This document shows, piece by piece, positions 36,827-45,021 of a stretch of 64,000 nt of DNA (the first letter of the stretch is position 1; the number at the start of each line of letters is the position of its first letter). The position numbers and the translations under genes are program-made. The DNA comes from Candidatus Phycosocius bacilliformis. GTDB lineage: Bacteria; Pseudomonadota; Alphaproteobacteria; Caulobacterales; Aquidulcibacteraceae. The notes under the pieces were generated by a model. That model had not been told where the DNA came from, ran no database searches, and saw only the letters and a list, made by a program, of their open reading frames with translations. Location of the stretch: positions 124,001 to 188,000 of the forward strand of contig NZ_BFBR01000002.1 in NCBI RefSeq assembly GCF_003112735.1, given 5' to 3'.

Positions 36827-36943
36827 CAACCAAAACCGTGTCATCCCGGACGGCGAAGCCGATCCGGGATCTTTTGCTGCACGTGCGCAAGGGGGTCCCC
36901 GCTCTGCGCTGCGCTCCGGCGGGGATGACAGCGATTTTGGTTG
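36827..36943. repeat. 117-bp element with terminal inverted repeats, copy 1 (MITE/REP-like)
   Basis: Ends are inverted repeats: left CAACCAAAACCGTGTCATCC, right (reverse complement) CAACCAAAATCGCTGTCATC, differing by one substitution and one indel over ~21 bases. Inside are GGACGGCGAAGCCGATCCGG (itself palindromic) and GGGGTCCCCGCTC...GCGCTCCGGCGGGGA. A second copy lies 118 bp to the right. No coding capacity. Confidence 0.8.
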
Positions 36944-37060
36944 AGGGTTTTTACCTGGACTTACTTTGGTGATCCAATTGTTCCACCAGACCGCCCACCA
37001 ACAATCGACTTTGGCCTATGGGGCAGGCACAACCTGCGCCAAAACGGTTCTAGATAAAAG

Positions 37061-37186
37061 CCAACCAAAACCGTGTCATCCCGGACGGCGAAGCCGATCC
37101 GGGACCTCGTGACGCAAAGGCGCATGTGCGCAATGGGGTCCCCGCTCTTCGCTGCGCTCCGGCGGGGGATGACACGATTTGTTTGG
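37061..37186. repeat. 126-bp element with terminal inverted repeats, copy 2 (MITE/REP-like)
   Basis: Shares with copy 1 the left end, CCGGACGGCGAAGCCGATCC, GGGGTCCCCGCTC and GCTGCGCTCCGGCGGGGATGA (first 20 bases identical) but has a longer middle. Right end reads CCAAACAAATCGTGTCATCC on the other strand. The stretch between the copies (36944-37060) has no gene; its two ends are loosely inverted relative to each other (GGTTGAGGGTTTTTACCTGG versus GGTTGGCTTTTATCTAGAAC). Confidence 0.78.
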
Positions 37187-37253
37187 AAAAAAGTTTCACC
37201 GAGGCAGTCCATAACCCGAAGCGCATTCGCCATTCCCCACGCAAAGGCGGATC

Positions 37254-37669
37254 GTCAGACGGTCTATAAGCCGGGTTTTGTCCAAGGGGGTGAACCCTCT
37301 GGGCGACCATTCATCTGGGACCCTGTTCGCACAGGGCCTCGTGCGACCTACCCGGACACGCCAACCCGCAAACCGGCCGTAACCGGGCAAGCCCGGCTAC
37401 ATGGTGTCCCTATTCGGTCTTGCTCCTGGTGGGGCTTGCCGTGCCTCCTTCCTTACGGTCCGAGCGGTGGGCTCTTACCCCACCGTTTCACCCTTACCCG
37501 TCTGATCGAAACCATTGGGGCGGTCTATTCTCTGTGGCGCTATCCCTAAGACCCGGCCTGACGACCCGATCCCGGCGGGCCTTACCCGCCACCATGCTTG
37601 CGTGGAGCCCGGACTTTCCTCCCTTGCGCCCTTTCAGGCCGTGCAAGAGCGGCCGCCTGACCGTCTGAC
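37254..37669 (-). ncRNA. rnpB: RNase P RNA (bacterial class A)
   Basis: The catalytic RNA that trims tRNA 5' leaders. Read on the minus strand, the 5' end GTCAGACGGTC pairs perfectly with the 3' GACCGTCTGAC (helix P1). Conserved region GAGGAAAGTCCGGGCTCC lies ~50 nt from the 5' end, and the 3' part has the ...GGCTTATAGACC block typical of alphaproteobacterial rnpB. The GGGTAAGGCCCGCC and GGGTAAGAGCCCACCG segments and the reverse of the CCTCCTTCCTTACGG region fit the specificity domain. About 416 nt, normal size. Exact ends are inferred from P1 pairing. Confidence 0.95.
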
Positions 37670-37689
37670 CTGCTCACAATGGGCTAAGA

Positions 37690-38526
37690 TCAGGCCGGGC
37701 GCAAGATCGCGGCCACGCGGCCCACCAGAGAGACAGTCTCAACATCGACGAAGCCATCGACTTTGCTGGGGCGGAACCGGCGCTGAAACGCCCGCAATAC
37801 AGCCCGTGTCTCGGTATCCAAAATGCCGTTGACCGTCAGCCCATAGCCAATGGTGGCAAGCCCGGTTTGTACAGCCGCAATGCCCCGGTCCATCATGCCA
37901 TCTTGGTCAAACAGATTGCGCTGGTCGCCATCTTCAAGCGCGGGTTCGGGCCAGATCGACAAGCCAGCATCGGCAAATCGTTTCCACGGAAACTTTTCAC
38001 CCGGATCGGACTTGCGCATCGGGGCAAGGTCGGAATGACCGATAATGTGGTGGCGGTCGAGGCCATGGCGCGCCATGATCTGGGCCACCAAGCTCATCAC
38101 AGCCTCGATCTGCACATCGGGATAATCGGGCAAACCAAAGTCATCTCCGCCATTGGCAATCTCAATCCCAACGGAGGCTGAATTGACATCTGTCTCCCCA
38201 TCCCAAAAGCCGCGCCCGGCATGCCATGCCCGTTTGGATTCATCGACCAATTGGAACACGCGGCCGTCTTCATAGACGAGATAATGACTTGAAACCCGAC
38301 TCATCGGCGCGGGAACCAATGTGGTGGGTGCTGGTGTTCCATCCGGCAGAAGCGGGTTGGTGGGAATGTCATTGACATAGGCGGTGCGCATGGGCGCGGG
38401 ATCTGACAAGACGCGCAGAGCCGCATCAGCACTCTGCATCCCGGTATAATGAAGCACCACGAAGCGGATCGGCCGCTTGCGCTCATCAAAATTGGGGGAG
38501 GGGGATTGGATGATCTCAAGCGGCAT
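37690..38526 (-). CDS. N-acetylmuramoyl-L-alanine amidase with peptidoglycan-binding domain (AmiD/AmpD type)
   Basis: 278 residues. An Amidase_2 zinc domain occupies residues ~20-180: the first zinc His in FVVLHYTGM, others in the RAWHAGRGFW region and HIIGHSDLAPMRKSDPG, with the acid after. A PG_binding_1 domain (GLATIGYGLTVNGILDTETRAVLRAFQRRF) follows. Cleaves the amide between MurNAc and L-Ala in wall peptides. No signal peptide is apparent from the ATG at 38526 or the earlier ATG at 38583, so it may be cytosolic like AmpD or use a cryptic export signal. It begins just after the next gene's stop region. Confidence 0.9.
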   Translation of the reverse strand: MPLEIIQSPSPNFDERKRPIRFVVLHYTGMQSADAALRVLSDPAPMRTAYVNDIPTNPLLPDGTPAPTTLVPAPMSRVSSHYLVYEDGRVFQLVDESKRAWHAGRGFWDGETDVNSASVGIEIANGGDDFGLPDYPDVQIEAVMSLVAQIMARHGLDRHHIIGHSDLAPMRKSDPGEKFPWKRFADAGLSIWPEPALEDGDQRNLFDQDGMMDRGIAAVQTGLATIGYGLTVNGILDTETRAVLRAFQRRFRPSKVDGFVDVETVSLVGRVAAILRPA

Positions 38527-38591
38527 GACAACACGTTTCCGGCTTTGATGACGGTGGCGGGCGGGATTGGGATTGCCAAGCATACGGCGCT

Positions 38592-39479
38592 TTACCCTGT
38601 TTTGGCCTGCGCAACCGCATCGTTGGGCAGGCTCTTGTTTTCACGCGCTGCGACCAGAAACACGCCTGCCAATGTCAGGCCGCCGCCGATCAGAAGTTTC
38701 AACGTAACAGGTTCATGCAGGAAAACCACCCCAGTTGCCACTGCAATCACCGGGGTCATGAGGGTCAACGGGGCAAGCAGAGTGATGTCGTATTTCTTGA
38801 CCAATTGATAATAGGCTGAGTGGCCGAAAATCGACACCACCACGACCGAGAACACAATCCCCACCCAGACGTGCATGGGGGCATGAATCAAGGCGTGGAT
38901 TTGCCCCTGTTCAAGGAAAGCAGACAGAGCAAACAAGGGAGCAAAAGACAAAAGACCCACCCAAGCCTGCAGGTTCAAAGCTGGAATGGGCTCAAGCCGT
39001 TTCATCAGGATCGAACCTGCCGCTCCGATGAAGGCGGAAGCCACCACATAGAGCAAGCCAAGCTCAAAACTGAACTTGCCTGGTTGATAAAGAATGGCGA
39101 TCACGCCGGCAAAAGCGAGGCTCATCCCCAAGGTTCGCCGCCAGCGCACTTTCTCTTGCAAAAAAATGATCGACAAAATGGTAACGATCGGCAGACCGAT
39201 CTGTCCAACAATTGCCACCGCGCTCGCTGGGGCAGCTTGCAGGCCTAGGAACAAAAGTGCGAAATGCACGCCGCCGATACACATAGCAATCGCAAACACC
39301 AATCCAAATTGGCGTGGGAATGGTCGCAGGAAGGGCGACAGCAATAGGGCCAAGCCCAAAAATCGTAATCCAGCCAGAAAAATCGGTGGCACATCGGCAA
39401 CCAACCAGCGGGTCAACGGTAGGTTTAACCCCCAAGCAATGCAACAGGCCAAGAGGAGGAGGAAATCAGCAGGACGCAT
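38592..39479 (-). CDS. DMT superfamily permease (EamA domains)
   Basis: 295-residue integral membrane protein with ten predicted helices in two EamA repeats. First repeat MRPADFLLLLACCIAWGLNL, LPLTRWLVADVPPIFLAGLR; second repeat around SAFIGAAGSILMKRL to the end, with the TPVIAVATGVVFLHEPVTLK motif typical of the family. Probably an exporter of metabolites or amino acids; substrate unknown. Lies upstream of, and likely with, the amidase gene. Confidence 0.9.
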   Translation of the reverse strand: MRPADFLLLLACCIAWGLNLPLTRWLVADVPPIFLAGLRFLGLALLLSPFLRPFPRQFGLVFAIAMCIGGVHFALLFLGLQAAPASAVAIVGQIGLPIVTILSIIFLQEKVRWRRTLGMSLAFAGVIAILYQPGKFSFELGLLYVVASAFIGAAGSILMKRLEPIPALNLQAWVGLLSFAPLFALSAFLEQGQIHALIHAPMHVWVGIVFSVVVVSIFGHSAYYQLVKKYDITLLAPLTLMTPVIAVATGVVFLHEPVTLKLLIGGGLTLAGVFLVAARENKSLPNDAVAQAKTG

Positions 39480-39685
39480 ACCGGTCTCGTTTCATAATGG
39501 AGCCGTGCAGGTCAATCAGACAGAACACGCTTTGGCATAACCTTTGGCATCAACTTGGCATTGGAATCAGGTTCAGGCGTGAGAAGGTTCGTTGTTGACC
39601 GCCAAATGGCCTCAATCGGGTCAACAAGTCTCGCCACGCCTAACTTAAGGCACACTCATTTTGAGGCTGAGGTGAGTGCGCTGGC

Positions 39686-39925
39686 TTAGCGCCCAGTTGT
39701 ATCCACGCTCCAGCCCCGACCGGTGCGACGGGCTTCAAGCGTGACAACGGCTCGCCGTGGCGGGGTACGAAAATTGGCCAAAACAGCCCCCGCAAAGCCA
39801 ATGATCAAGCCTGCAAAGGCCAATGCCATCATCCCAAACCCAACCGCAGACACGATCAGCAATCCAGAAATAAGGGCGACTGTGCTGTGCAACATGGACC
39901 GGGCAGTGTCAGAAAGTGAGCGCAT
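39686..39925 (-). CDS. Small two-helix membrane protein, hypothetical
   Basis: 79 residues from the ATG at 39925. Two hydrophobic segments (STVALISGLLIVSAVGFGMM and AFAGLIIGFAGAVLANF) precede a short basic C-terminal tail (TLEARRTGRGWSVDTTGR). No family recognised and the ribosome site is weak, but hydrophobic patterning and isolated position on its own strand favour a real gene. The ~206 bp to the EamA gene contain no other frame of interest. Confidence 0.55.
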   Translation of the reverse strand: MRSLSDTARSMLHSTVALISGLLIVSAVGFGMMALAFAGLIIGFAGAVLANFRTPPRRAVVTLEARRTGRGWSVDTTGR

Positions 39926-40050
39926 GGGCAAGAGATTGGCGCGTAATTGATTAACGTCAAGTGTTCGGGGGCAGAAAACCCGCTTGCGCCCTGTTTTTCC
40001 CCAAGCTGTGCCTCAGGTAACCCGCAACGTCGGCGCAGTGCGCACGATGA

Positions 40051-40797
40051 TTAATGTGCTGCTGCAGGCGTGGCTTCGCCTTGCTGCCGGTTGTGACGGG
40101 CTTTATCGGCGCGGCTCGCCTTGATCTCTTCATAAGCTGCATTGATGGCCGCAGTCTTTTCATGGGCGGCCTTGATAAACTCAACCGGCGCACCGCGCGC
40201 AATAAAGCGGTCTGGGTGATTCTCAGACACACAGCGCATCCAGGCTTTACGAATATCCTCATCACTGGCCTGGATGGAGACTGAGAGAATTGTGTAGGGG
40301 TCAGGTGCCCGATCCGGAAAATAGGGCGCTGAAATGCGGGCAAACTCAGTTTCGGTAAAGCCGAAAAAGTCAGCCACTTTTTCCAGATAGCTCAACTCGC
40401 CAGAAGTAATCGCCCCATCAGCGGCGGCCACCGCAAACAGAACATCCAGCACATCTTCGAGCAAACATGGTTTTGTCCGGTAACGCTTACCAATCCGCCG
40501 CGCATAGCCTTCATAGCCATGCACTGTTTCCTGCGCCAATTTGAAAAGACGGTCGAACATAGGCCGTTCGTCTGGCGCAATTGGGAAAGCAGCGCGAAAG
40601 GCCGCGGCTTCATCCAGGGTGGATTTGCCGTCCGCGCGCGCCATTTTGGCCGCCAACGCCACAACAGCGGCGGCAAACTCTGTATCATGGGGATCCGGCG
40701 CACAGGGATCGACCGGATGATGCTCCGCGCCATAGTCCGCATTGGCATGATGAAATGCATGACCAGCCAGATCAAGGAGGCGTTTCCAAAGTGACAT
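40051..40797 (-). CDS. djlA: TerB-like / J-domain protein (DjlA-like co-chaperone)
   Basis: 248 residues. Residues ~40-165 form an all-helical TerB-type domain (AAAVVALAAKMARADGKSTLDE and VLFAVAAADGAITSGELSYL repeats). A C-terminal J-domain follows, DPYTILSVSIQASDEDIRKAW, with the Hsp70-activating HPD in ENHPDRF. This is the soluble arrangement seen in alphaproteobacterial DjlA homologues lacking the N-terminal membrane helix of E. coli DjlA. Partner presumably DnaK. The symbol is by architecture. Confidence 0.88.
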   Translation of the reverse strand: MSLWKRLLDLAGHAFHHANADYGAEHHPVDPCAPDPHDTEFAAAVVALAAKMARADGKSTLDEAAAFRAAFPIAPDERPMFDRLFKLAQETVHGYEGYARRIGKRYRTKPCLLEDVLDVLFAVAAADGAITSGELSYLEKVADFFGFTETEFARISAPYFPDRAPDPYTILSVSIQASDEDIRKAWMRCVSENHPDRFIARGAPVEFIKAAHEKTAAINAAYEEIKASRADKARHNRQQGEATPAAAH

Positions 40798-40930
40798 TGC
40801 TCATGCTTAGCACGGCGTCGAAGCAGCTGACGAGCCCTTGTGTCAAATTTTCCAGTGACGTTAACCATATGGTACTGGTCATACGTTTTTCTTTCGCTTA
40901 CGACATGTAATCGTTTTTTGGGACGTCGCC

Positions 40931-41176
40931 ATGGACAAGATCATAGACCTTGATTGGCTTTCGCAACAGGTAGGCTTACCGGTTAGTTTCTTAATTGGAA
41001 TTCCCGTCTTTATGGCCGTTATTTTGACCTTAATGTCCATGACCTCAAGTCGGCAGGGGCAAAACTATAAATCTCTTGGGAATGACGGTGGCGTCAATAT
41101 TGGTAATTGGCTGATCGGAATTTTGTTTTTGTTTTTACTTGGGTTTTTGGTCATTACCTATCTGCCGAAGAGTTAA
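40931..41176 (+). CDS. Small two-helix membrane protein, hypothetical
   Basis: 81 residues with two hydrophobic segments (VSFLIGIPVFMAVILTLMSM and LIGILFLFLLGFLVITYL) joined by a polar loop containing Ser, Gln and Gly. No family recognised. AT-richer than the neighbours. The upstream 130 bp contain a T-rich tract but no clear promoter I can assign. Followed 110 bp later by another small membrane protein on the same strand. Confidence 0.6.
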   Translation: MDKIIDLDWLSQQVGLPVSFLIGIPVFMAVILTLMSMTSSRQGQNYKSLGNDGGVNIGNWLIGILFLFLLGFLVITYLPKS

Positions 41177-41285
41177 ACAAGTTAGGGTGGAAGTTTTATT
41201 GACGCCTTTGCCGTCAGTTTAACTGTCGAGGTAAGAGAGTCTTTTTTCTTCTGTGCGAAACAGGGTTTGCTTCCAAGGAGCGCCC

Positions 41286-41615
41286 ATGTTTGCCGATTTG
41301 ATTTTTCTGCTTCACCAGATTCCTTCAACCATACAGACATCGACGCTGGCGTTTCCGGCCAGCCTGATTGTTGGTCTGCATTATCTGGGCAAGCGACATC
41401 AGCCCAAGCCTGCAGTCTATTATGATGTGAGACGACAGGACCGCTTAGCGGCTCAAGAGACCGTCTCCCCCAACTTCTCGCGCTTCATGGCTTTTCTGGG
41501 CTTTTTGGTGGCTGGTATAAGCTTTGCCTATCTGGCCTGGCCTGACCAAGCACGCTTTTATGCCGAAACAGGCTTGCAAATGTTCCAGCAGGCGGCAGGC
41601 AACTTTGGGGCCTGA
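41286..41615 (+). CDS. Small membrane protein, hypothetical
   Basis: 109 residues. An N-terminal helix (TLAFPASLIVGLHYLG) and a second helix (FMAFLGFLVAGISFAYLAW) flank a basic, soluble loop (KRHQPKPAVYYDVRRQDRL). Ribosome site AAGGAG sits 7-8 bases before the ATG, which decides the start against the open frame from 41253. Not recognised. It ends 28 bp before the first palindrome of the riboflavin-gene promoter. Confidence 0.65.
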   Translation: MFADLIFLLHQIPSTIQTSTLAFPASLIVGLHYLGKRHQPKPAVYYDVRRQDRLAAQETVSPNFSRFMAFLGFLVAGISFAYLAWPDQARFYAETGLQMFQQAAGNFGA

Positions 41616-41642
41616 CAAAAGCCTACTGCAGACGTGACTGGA

Positions 41643-41659
41643 CGTGTGATTTTCGCACG
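41643..41659. promoter_or_regulatory. Operator-like palindrome 1 upstream of the Xre-RibB gene
   Basis: CGTGTGATTTTCGCACG: arms CGTGTGA and TCGCACG match at 6 of 7 positions around TTT. It shares 13 of 17 bases with the palindrome centred exactly 40 bp downstream. Between the two lies an AT-rich stretch (TATAGCCATATCTAAAGAAT) suitable for a -10 element. A plausible binding site for the DNA-binding domain encoded by the gene itself; this is inference. Confidence 0.5.
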
Positions 41660-41682
41660 ATATAGCCATATCTAAAGAATAA

Positions 41683-41699
41683 CGTGCGAATTTTGCGCG
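41683..41699. promoter_or_regulatory. Operator-like palindrome 2 upstream of the Xre-RibB gene
   Basis: CGTGCGAATTTTGCGCG, extended outward by AA/TT to AACGTGC...GCGCGTT (6 of 7 pairs). It lies 17 bases before the ATG and just ahead of the GGAG ribosome site, so a bound protein could block both transcription and the leader. Confidence 0.5.
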
Positions 41700-41716
41700 T
41701 TACTGGAGATGGGCTG

Positions 41717-43018
41717 ATGGATGTCGTCTGGTTTCGCAATCGCATGAAGGAAGTGGGGGCAACCCAAGAAGACATTGGTGCGGCGATTGGCCGAGACCGC
41801 TCTGCTGCAAGTCGGCTCTTGTCAGGGGCGCTTGAATTCAAGGCGGCCCATGCCGCGCCTCTAGCCCAGGTTTTGCAAACAACAACAACTGAAATTCTGA
41901 TGCGTGCAGGTGTGGCCCTTGATGTGGCAAGCCCTGCGCGAGCTGGTTTGCCCCATGCCCGGGTAGAGGCTGCCATTGAGGCGTTTGCCGCTGGTGAAAT
42001 CATCGTTGTGACTGACGATGATGATCGGGAGAATGAAGGTGATCTGATCATGGCTGCCAGTTTGTGTACGCCGGAAAAGATGGCCTTTATTGTCCGCCAC
42101 ACCTCGGGCATTGTCTGTGCGCCGCTGACCCGCGAGATAGCCCGCAAACTGCGCCTCGATCCGATGGTCGCTAATAATGATGCACCGTTATCGACCGCCT
42201 TCACCGTCTCAGTTGACGTGCGCCACGGCACCACAACCGGCATTTCGGCCGAGGATCGCACCAATACGTGCCGTGCTTTGGCCAATCCAAACATTGGTGC
42301 GGCAGATTTTGTTCGTCCCGGCCATATATTTCCGCTGATTGCGCGCGATGGCGGGGTCTTGGTCCGCACCGGCCACACCGAAGCCACTGTCGATCTGTGC
42401 CGAATGGCAGGCCTGCCCGAAGTGGGTGTCATTTGTGAGATGATGAATGATGATGGCACCGTGATGCGTGGACCCCAAGTCGCGGCTTTTGCAGCGACCC
42501 ATAACCTCAAACATGTCTCAATTGCCGAGATGATTGCCTATCGCCAATCGCGCGAGAAACTGGTGGAGCGCGTGTCGAGCTTTGTGGTGGAGACAGACGA
42601 TGGGCCTGTTCAAGGTTATGCCTATGCAACACCATTTGATCCGGTCCATCATTTGGCCTTTGTGGTTGGCAAGATTGGGGCAGGCGACCATGTGCCCACG
42701 CGTTTGCACCGAGCCGATGTGGTCAAAGATGTTTTTGGCGGCGCCCCTGCAATCAAGGCTGCCATGGCAGCGTTTCGTGAAGAAGGCCGGGGGGTCTTGG
42801 TCTATCTGCGCGATGGCACGGTCGGGGTACCCTTCCAAAGCCATGGCGAAACCGAATCCGAAACCCGTCGCCTACAAACATGGCGTGAAGTCGGCGTCGG
42901 CGCTCAAATTCTGCGCGATCTCGGCGTGCATTCCATCAAGCTCTTGACCCGGACAACGCACAAATTTGCGGGCTTACGTGGCTTTGGGATCGAGATTGCC
43001 GAAGTCGACAGCCGCTAG
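41717..43018 (+). CDS. ribB: Xre/Cro-type DNA-binding domain fused to 3,4-dihydroxy-2-butanone-4-phosphate synthase and a degenerate GTP cyclohydrolase II-like domain
   Basis: 433 residues in three parts. Residues ~5-68 form a Cro/C1-like helix-turn-helix: WFRNRMKEVGATQEDIGAAI then GRDRSAASRLLSG. Residues ~82-285 are RibB, making the four-carbon precursor of riboflavin from ribulose-5-phosphate: TDDDDRENEGDL, RHTSGIVCAPLT, HGTTTGISAEDRTNT, RTGHTEATVDL. From ~295 the chain follows the GTP cyclohydrolase II fold but lacks the zinc cysteines (the expected C-x10-C-x-C region reads TRLHRADVVKDVFGG), so GCHII activity is unlikely, as in RibBX proteins of other Alphaproteobacteria. ATG at 41717 has GGAG 9 bases ahead and keeps the DNA-binding domain. 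The fusion suggests an enzyme that also regulates, possibly its own promoter. Confidence 0.93.
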   Translation: MDVVWFRNRMKEVGATQEDIGAAIGRDRSAASRLLSGALEFKAAHAAPLAQVLQTTTTEILMRAGVALDVASPARAGLPHARVEAAIEAFAAGEIIVVTDDDDRENEGDLIMAASLCTPEKMAFIVRHTSGIVCAPLTREIARKLRLDPMVANNDAPLSTAFTVSVDVRHGTTTGISAEDRTNTCRALANPNIGAADFVRPGHIFPLIARDGGVLVRTGHTEATVDLCRMAGLPEVGVICEMMNDDGTVMRGPQVAAFAATHNLKHVSIAEMIAYRQSREKLVERVSSFVVETDDGPVQGYAYATPFDPVHHLAFVVGKIGAGDHVPTRLHRADVVKDVFGGAPAIKAAMAAFREEGRGVLVYLRDGTVGVPFQSHGETESETRRLQTWREVGVGAQILRDLGVHSIKLLTRTTHKFAGLRGFGIEIAEVDSR

Positions 43019-43193
43019 CTTTGCTTGGCCCGCTCAAGATTAGCGTGGTGGTTTCTAGGCTTTCGATTGAGTCCGGCTTATCGCAGCCTTTGGTCCCGCA
43101 TTGACGTGCTCAACCGATCTTGAGGCATGGATTCCGGCCGTCCTAGACGTCAGAAAACCGGTTGAGGCCCCACGGGCTCCAAGGTCACATTAT

Positions 43194-43224
43194 TTCCCTG
43201 CAACCTGCTATCCTTCGCAGGGAA
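43194..43224. other. Hairpin between convergent genes
   Basis: TTCCCTGC and GCAGGGAA form a perfect 8-bp stem with a 15-nt loop in the 225-bp gap between ribB and the acyl-CoA synthetase gene. No T-run follows. May mark a transcription end; weak evidence. No gene is seen in this gap. Confidence 0.3.
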
Positions 43225-43243
43225 GGACAGCAGATCTTGCCTC

Positions 43244-44812
43244 TCAGGCCGCTGCAGTTTCAGGCTTTTCAACCGCGATACGTTGGGCATTGACATAATC
43301 AATCTTGCCAGTGCCCAAGAGTGGAATGTCCTCAACCTTCAAAATACGTTTGGGAAGTGCCAGTTCGGCTGCCCCATTGGCTTTATACCAAGCCAAGAGA
43401 TCCGCCCGCTCTGCCTGGGCAAAATCGGTCAACAAGACGATCTGCTCGCCCTTTTTGGGGTCCTGCACAGCAACAGCGACATGGAGATTGTCTGGCCAGC
43501 AGCTGGTGGCGTAATTTTCAACGGCCGTTAGCGAGACCATTTCGCCGCCAATCTTGGCAAAGCGCTTCACCCGACCCTTGATGGTCAGGAACCCATCCTT
43601 GTCGATGGCCACCACATCGCCGGTATCATGCCAGCCACCGGGGAGGGGCTGGATTTCGCCTGGCGCATCCACACGCACATAGCCGCGCATGAGGTTCGGC
43701 CCCCGCACAAACAGACGGCCACCGCCATCAATGCCCGGTATGCTTTCAAGCCGCCATTCGATCCCGGGTACCAAACGTCCGCAAGTGCCGGGTCGGTTGT
43801 TATGATCGGGTGTATTCACCGCAATGATGGGGGACGCCTCGGTTGCCCCATAACCTTCCACGATGGGAACATTAAAGCGGTTCAGCATGGTTTGGCGGGT
43901 TTCTTCCTTCACCCGCTCAGCCCCGCAAACAATGAAGCGCAGGCTGTTGAGGTCACCTTCATCGGCTTGGCGCGCATATTGATTCACGAACGTATCGGTG
44001 CCGAACAAAATCGTTGCCTGTGTCTCGCGCACCATTTTCACGATGTTCTTGGCTTGCAGCGGTGACGGGAAAAGCACGCACTTCATGCCTTGCAGCAAGG
44101 GCAGGAAGGTCCCGCCCGTCAGGCCAAAGCAATGGAAGATTGGCAGAGGATTGAACACAATGTCCTCTGGATTGAGGTCAACATGGCCTGCGACCTGCTC
44201 GACATTGGCCACCAAATTGGCATGGCTCAGAGCCACACCCTTTGGAATACCCTCCGTGCCTGACGTAAACAGCATGACCGCAGTCGAATCCGGGTCAGTC
44301 TTCACGCGCGCTATGAATGGGGCTGTCGCATCCAAAAGGCCGCGAGCCTTATCCAGCCCCGTCAAGCTCTCACGAACATCTTCAAGATAGACGATTTTGT
44401 AATCCTTGGCCAAATCAGCGACGAGGCCAGTCAGATTGGCTTGATCGACAAAGCGCTTGGCGGTCAGGATGGTGCGGACTTGGGCAGCGTTGCACGCCGC
44501 ACGAATGTTTTTAGTGCCCGCGGTGAAATTCAACATGGCTGGGGTGCGTCCAAAGGCCATGAGGCCGAACAGTGCTACCATCCCACCAGCAGAATTGGCG
44601 ATCAAAACACCAACATTTTCCCCGGGCTCTGTTAAGCCTGCCAGCTTACGACCTAGGACAAATGAACCTAAAATCAATTTGTTATAGGTTAGAGGCGTGC
44701 GATCAGCATCCTCAAGTATTTCCTTGTTTCCGCCAAAGCGGCCACGCGCTTCAAGCAGGGCATCAAACACAGTGCGCCGAGTACGGGCAACATCATAGGG
44801 GCGAACAGGCAT
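43244..44812 (-). CDS. AMP-binding acyl-CoA / acyl-ACP synthetase family protein
   Basis: 522-residue ANL-superfamily adenylating enzyme. Core motif MLFTSGTEGIPKGVALSHAN, FGTDTFVNQYAR, the GYGATEASPIIAVNTP motif, WHDTGDVVAIDKDGFLTIKG and the catalytic-lysine region near the end (IPLLGTGKIDY). It most resembles the synthetase half of Aas (2-acyl-glycerophosphoethanolamine acyltransferase/acyl-ACP synthetase), but no acyltransferase domain is attached. Probably activates fatty acids for lipid recycling. ATG at 44812. Confidence 0.9.
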   Translation of the reverse strand: MPVRPYDVARTRRTVFDALLEARGRFGGNKEILEDADRTPLTYNKLILGSFVLGRKLAGLTEPGENVGVLIANSAGGMVALFGLMAFGRTPAMLNFTAGTKNIRAACNAAQVRTILTAKRFVDQANLTGLVADLAKDYKIVYLEDVRESLTGLDKARGLLDATAPFIARVKTDPDSTAVMLFTSGTEGIPKGVALSHANLVANVEQVAGHVDLNPEDIVFNPLPIFHCFGLTGGTFLPLLQGMKCVLFPSPLQAKNIVKMVRETQATILFGTDTFVNQYARQADEGDLNSLRFIVCGAERVKEETRQTMLNRFNVPIVEGYGATEASPIIAVNTPDHNNRPGTCGRLVPGIEWRLESIPGIDGGGRLFVRGPNLMRGYVRVDAPGEIQPLPGGWHDTGDVVAIDKDGFLTIKGRVKRFAKIGGEMVSLTAVENYATSCWPDNLHVAVAVQDPKKGEQIVLLTDFAQAERADLLAWYKANGAAELALPKRILKVEDIPLLGTGKIDYVNAQRIAVEKPETAAA

Positions 44813-45021
44813 GTTGGGGTCCTAGGGTGCGTTTCCTCTTGAGCGGCCTTGCGGCATGTCTCCGCCCGCTTTAGGCCGTCCGATTTGGCGCGAAGCTAGC
44901 GTGCTCACACAAGATTGCAATTTGTTTCAGCAATGAGGTGCTGAACAAGACGTGTTCGGTCTGTGTCTGGATTGTGAAGTTGTCGTTTGCAGACAAAGGC
45001 TCAGCATGCCACAAAGCCGTT

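Noticed and set aside
36577-36944. 122-residue open frame (MFSLHVVCPLLGTLRK...) across repeat copy B and the first inverted-repeat element
   Set aside because: It runs through two repeat families and translates in several frames with similar words; no ribosome site and no coherent protein pattern.
37073-37832. Several open frames over rnpB
   Set aside because: The stretch is fully accounted for by RNase P RNA structure; frames have no ribosome sites.
39640-39685. CACTCA...TGAGTG inverted repeat after the small membrane gene as a terminator
   Set aside because: Only a 6-bp outer stem with a 14-nt loop and no T-run; too weak to call.
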